DNA of 6,955 nucleotides from Cloacimonetes bacterium TCS60 (lineage in GTDB: Bacteria; Cloacimonadota; Cloacimonadia; JGIOTU-2): positions 1 to 6,955 of the forward strand of contig LSCK01000098.1 of assembly GCA_001577135.1 (NCBI GenBank). Reading direction: 5' to 3'. The notes under the pieces are model-generated. The model had not been told where the DNA came from. It made no database searches and was given only the letters and a program-made list of their open reading frames with translations. The position numbers and the translations under genes are program-made. Below, piece after piece: positions 6,477 through 6,955 of the stretch. Positions within the stretch are counted from its first letter, which is position 1; each line of letters opens with the position of its first letter.

Positions 6477-6955
6477 ATGCTTACTATAATGAGACGAATG
6501 TTTGCCATAATTTTAATACTTGCAGCAGTTACATCACCTCTAATGGCTTTTAACTACAAATCAGTATTAAAAAATAACAAAGCGAACAAATTATATGAAG
6601 AAGGGGATTATCAAAAAGCTAAAGAATTATATCAGGAAAATAGCATTAAACAACCAGAAAGAGAGGACCTTCGTTTTAACCTGGGAGATGCCTTTTACAA
6701 GAATAAGGAGTATAAAAAAGCAATTTCCGAATTCAACTCTGCGCTTGAAGATAATAAACTTGATCCGTCCAGCATAAATTATAACATGGGAAATTCGTTT
6801 TTTCATGAGAAAAAATATAAAGAAGCATTACAATATTATAAAGAAGCATTGATTAACAATCCAAACAATTCAGACGCTAGATTTAATTATGAACTTGTAC
6901 AGAAAATGATGCAGAAACAGAAACAACAACAGCAGCAACAAAATAAAGATCAGAG
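6477..6955 (+). CDS. batC: TPR protein of BatC type, N-terminal part (3' end outside window)
   Basis: The frame stays open for 159 codons to the window end. A signal peptide (1-24, hydrophobic core FAIILILAAV, cleavage likely after Ala24) indicates export to the periplasm, perhaps with membrane tethering. Three tetratricopeptide repeats follow at about 29-62, 64-97 and 98-131, with the typical N-x-G/A and Y-x-x-A positions (EEGDYQKAKELY, KNKEYKKAISEF, HEKKYKEALQYY). The third is followed by NSDARFNYEL, the usual junction in BatC/BatE-type proteins, and then a glutamine- and lysine-rich tail from 142 with six consecutive glutamines at 150-155. BatC-like TPR proteins are thought to bind BatA and BatB. 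The ATG at 6477 is chosen because GAGG (6468-6471) stands five bases ahead; ATG 6489 or 6498 would also leave a good signal peptide. The gene begins one base after the batB stop. Confidence 0.88.
   Translation, partial: MLTIMRRMFAIILILAAVTSPLMAFNYKSVLKNNKANKLYEEGDYQKAKELYQENSIKQPEREDLRFNLGDAFYKNKEYKKAISEFNSALEDNKLDPSSINYNMGNSFFHEKKYKEALQYYKEALINNPNNSDARFNYELVQKMMQKQKQQQQQQNKDQ

Noticed and set aside
6595..6777. 60-codon open frame starting at 6595
   Set aside because: It is out of frame with the TPR gene, which has clear repeat motifs and a signal peptide over the same bases.
1..6955. Restriction-modification island, prophage or transposon explanation for the 787 gene
   Set aside because: No methyltransferase, integrase, transposase, terminal repeats or target duplication is visible around it in the window.

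Overview
This window is an AT-rich bacterial segment, roughly 35% G+C by eye. All genes lie on the + strand and are packed almost without gaps. The gene order and protein sequences fit the Bat (Bacteroides aerotolerance-type) operons of the FCB group and related phyla. Strong AGGAG Shine-Dalgarno sequences ahead of several genes argue against a typical Bacteroidetes genome. A less-studied lineage such as Cloacimonadota is possible, but this is inference and the taxon is not settled by the sequence.

Layout: positions 1-774 hold the C-terminal 257 residues of serine hydroxymethyltransferase (glyA), cut by the left window edge. Twelve bases later comes a 276-residue protein (787-1617) that is clearly more AT-rich than its neighbours. 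Its layout resembles Bpu10I-type restriction endonucleases, but the position expected for the catalytic lysine holds alanine. From 1633 to the end is a continuous Bat operon: MoxR AAA+ ATPase (1633-2616), DUF58 von Willebrand A-like protein (2646-3524), a single-pass membrane protein with a BatD/DUF4381-like cytoplasmic tail (3521-4474), BatA (4443-5450), BatB (5453-6475) and the start of a TPR protein of BatC type (6477 to the window end, cut by the edge).

How the genes fit together: in this family the MoxR ATPase is thought to act with the vWA proteins as a chaperone-like or metal-insertion module. DUF58 is predicted to be cytoplasmic. BatA and BatB are membrane-anchored vWA proteins, each with an intact MIDAS metal site. 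The TPR protein is exported and probably contacts them from the periplasm. The two 4-32 base overlaps and the short gaps imply one transcript with translational coupling. No promoter, terminator, tRNA, rRNA, CRISPR array or insertion sequence was found, and no gene-free stretch exceeds 30 bases. The items most worth a second look are the Bpu10I-like gene and a 26-base near-perfect palindrome inside it (865-890).
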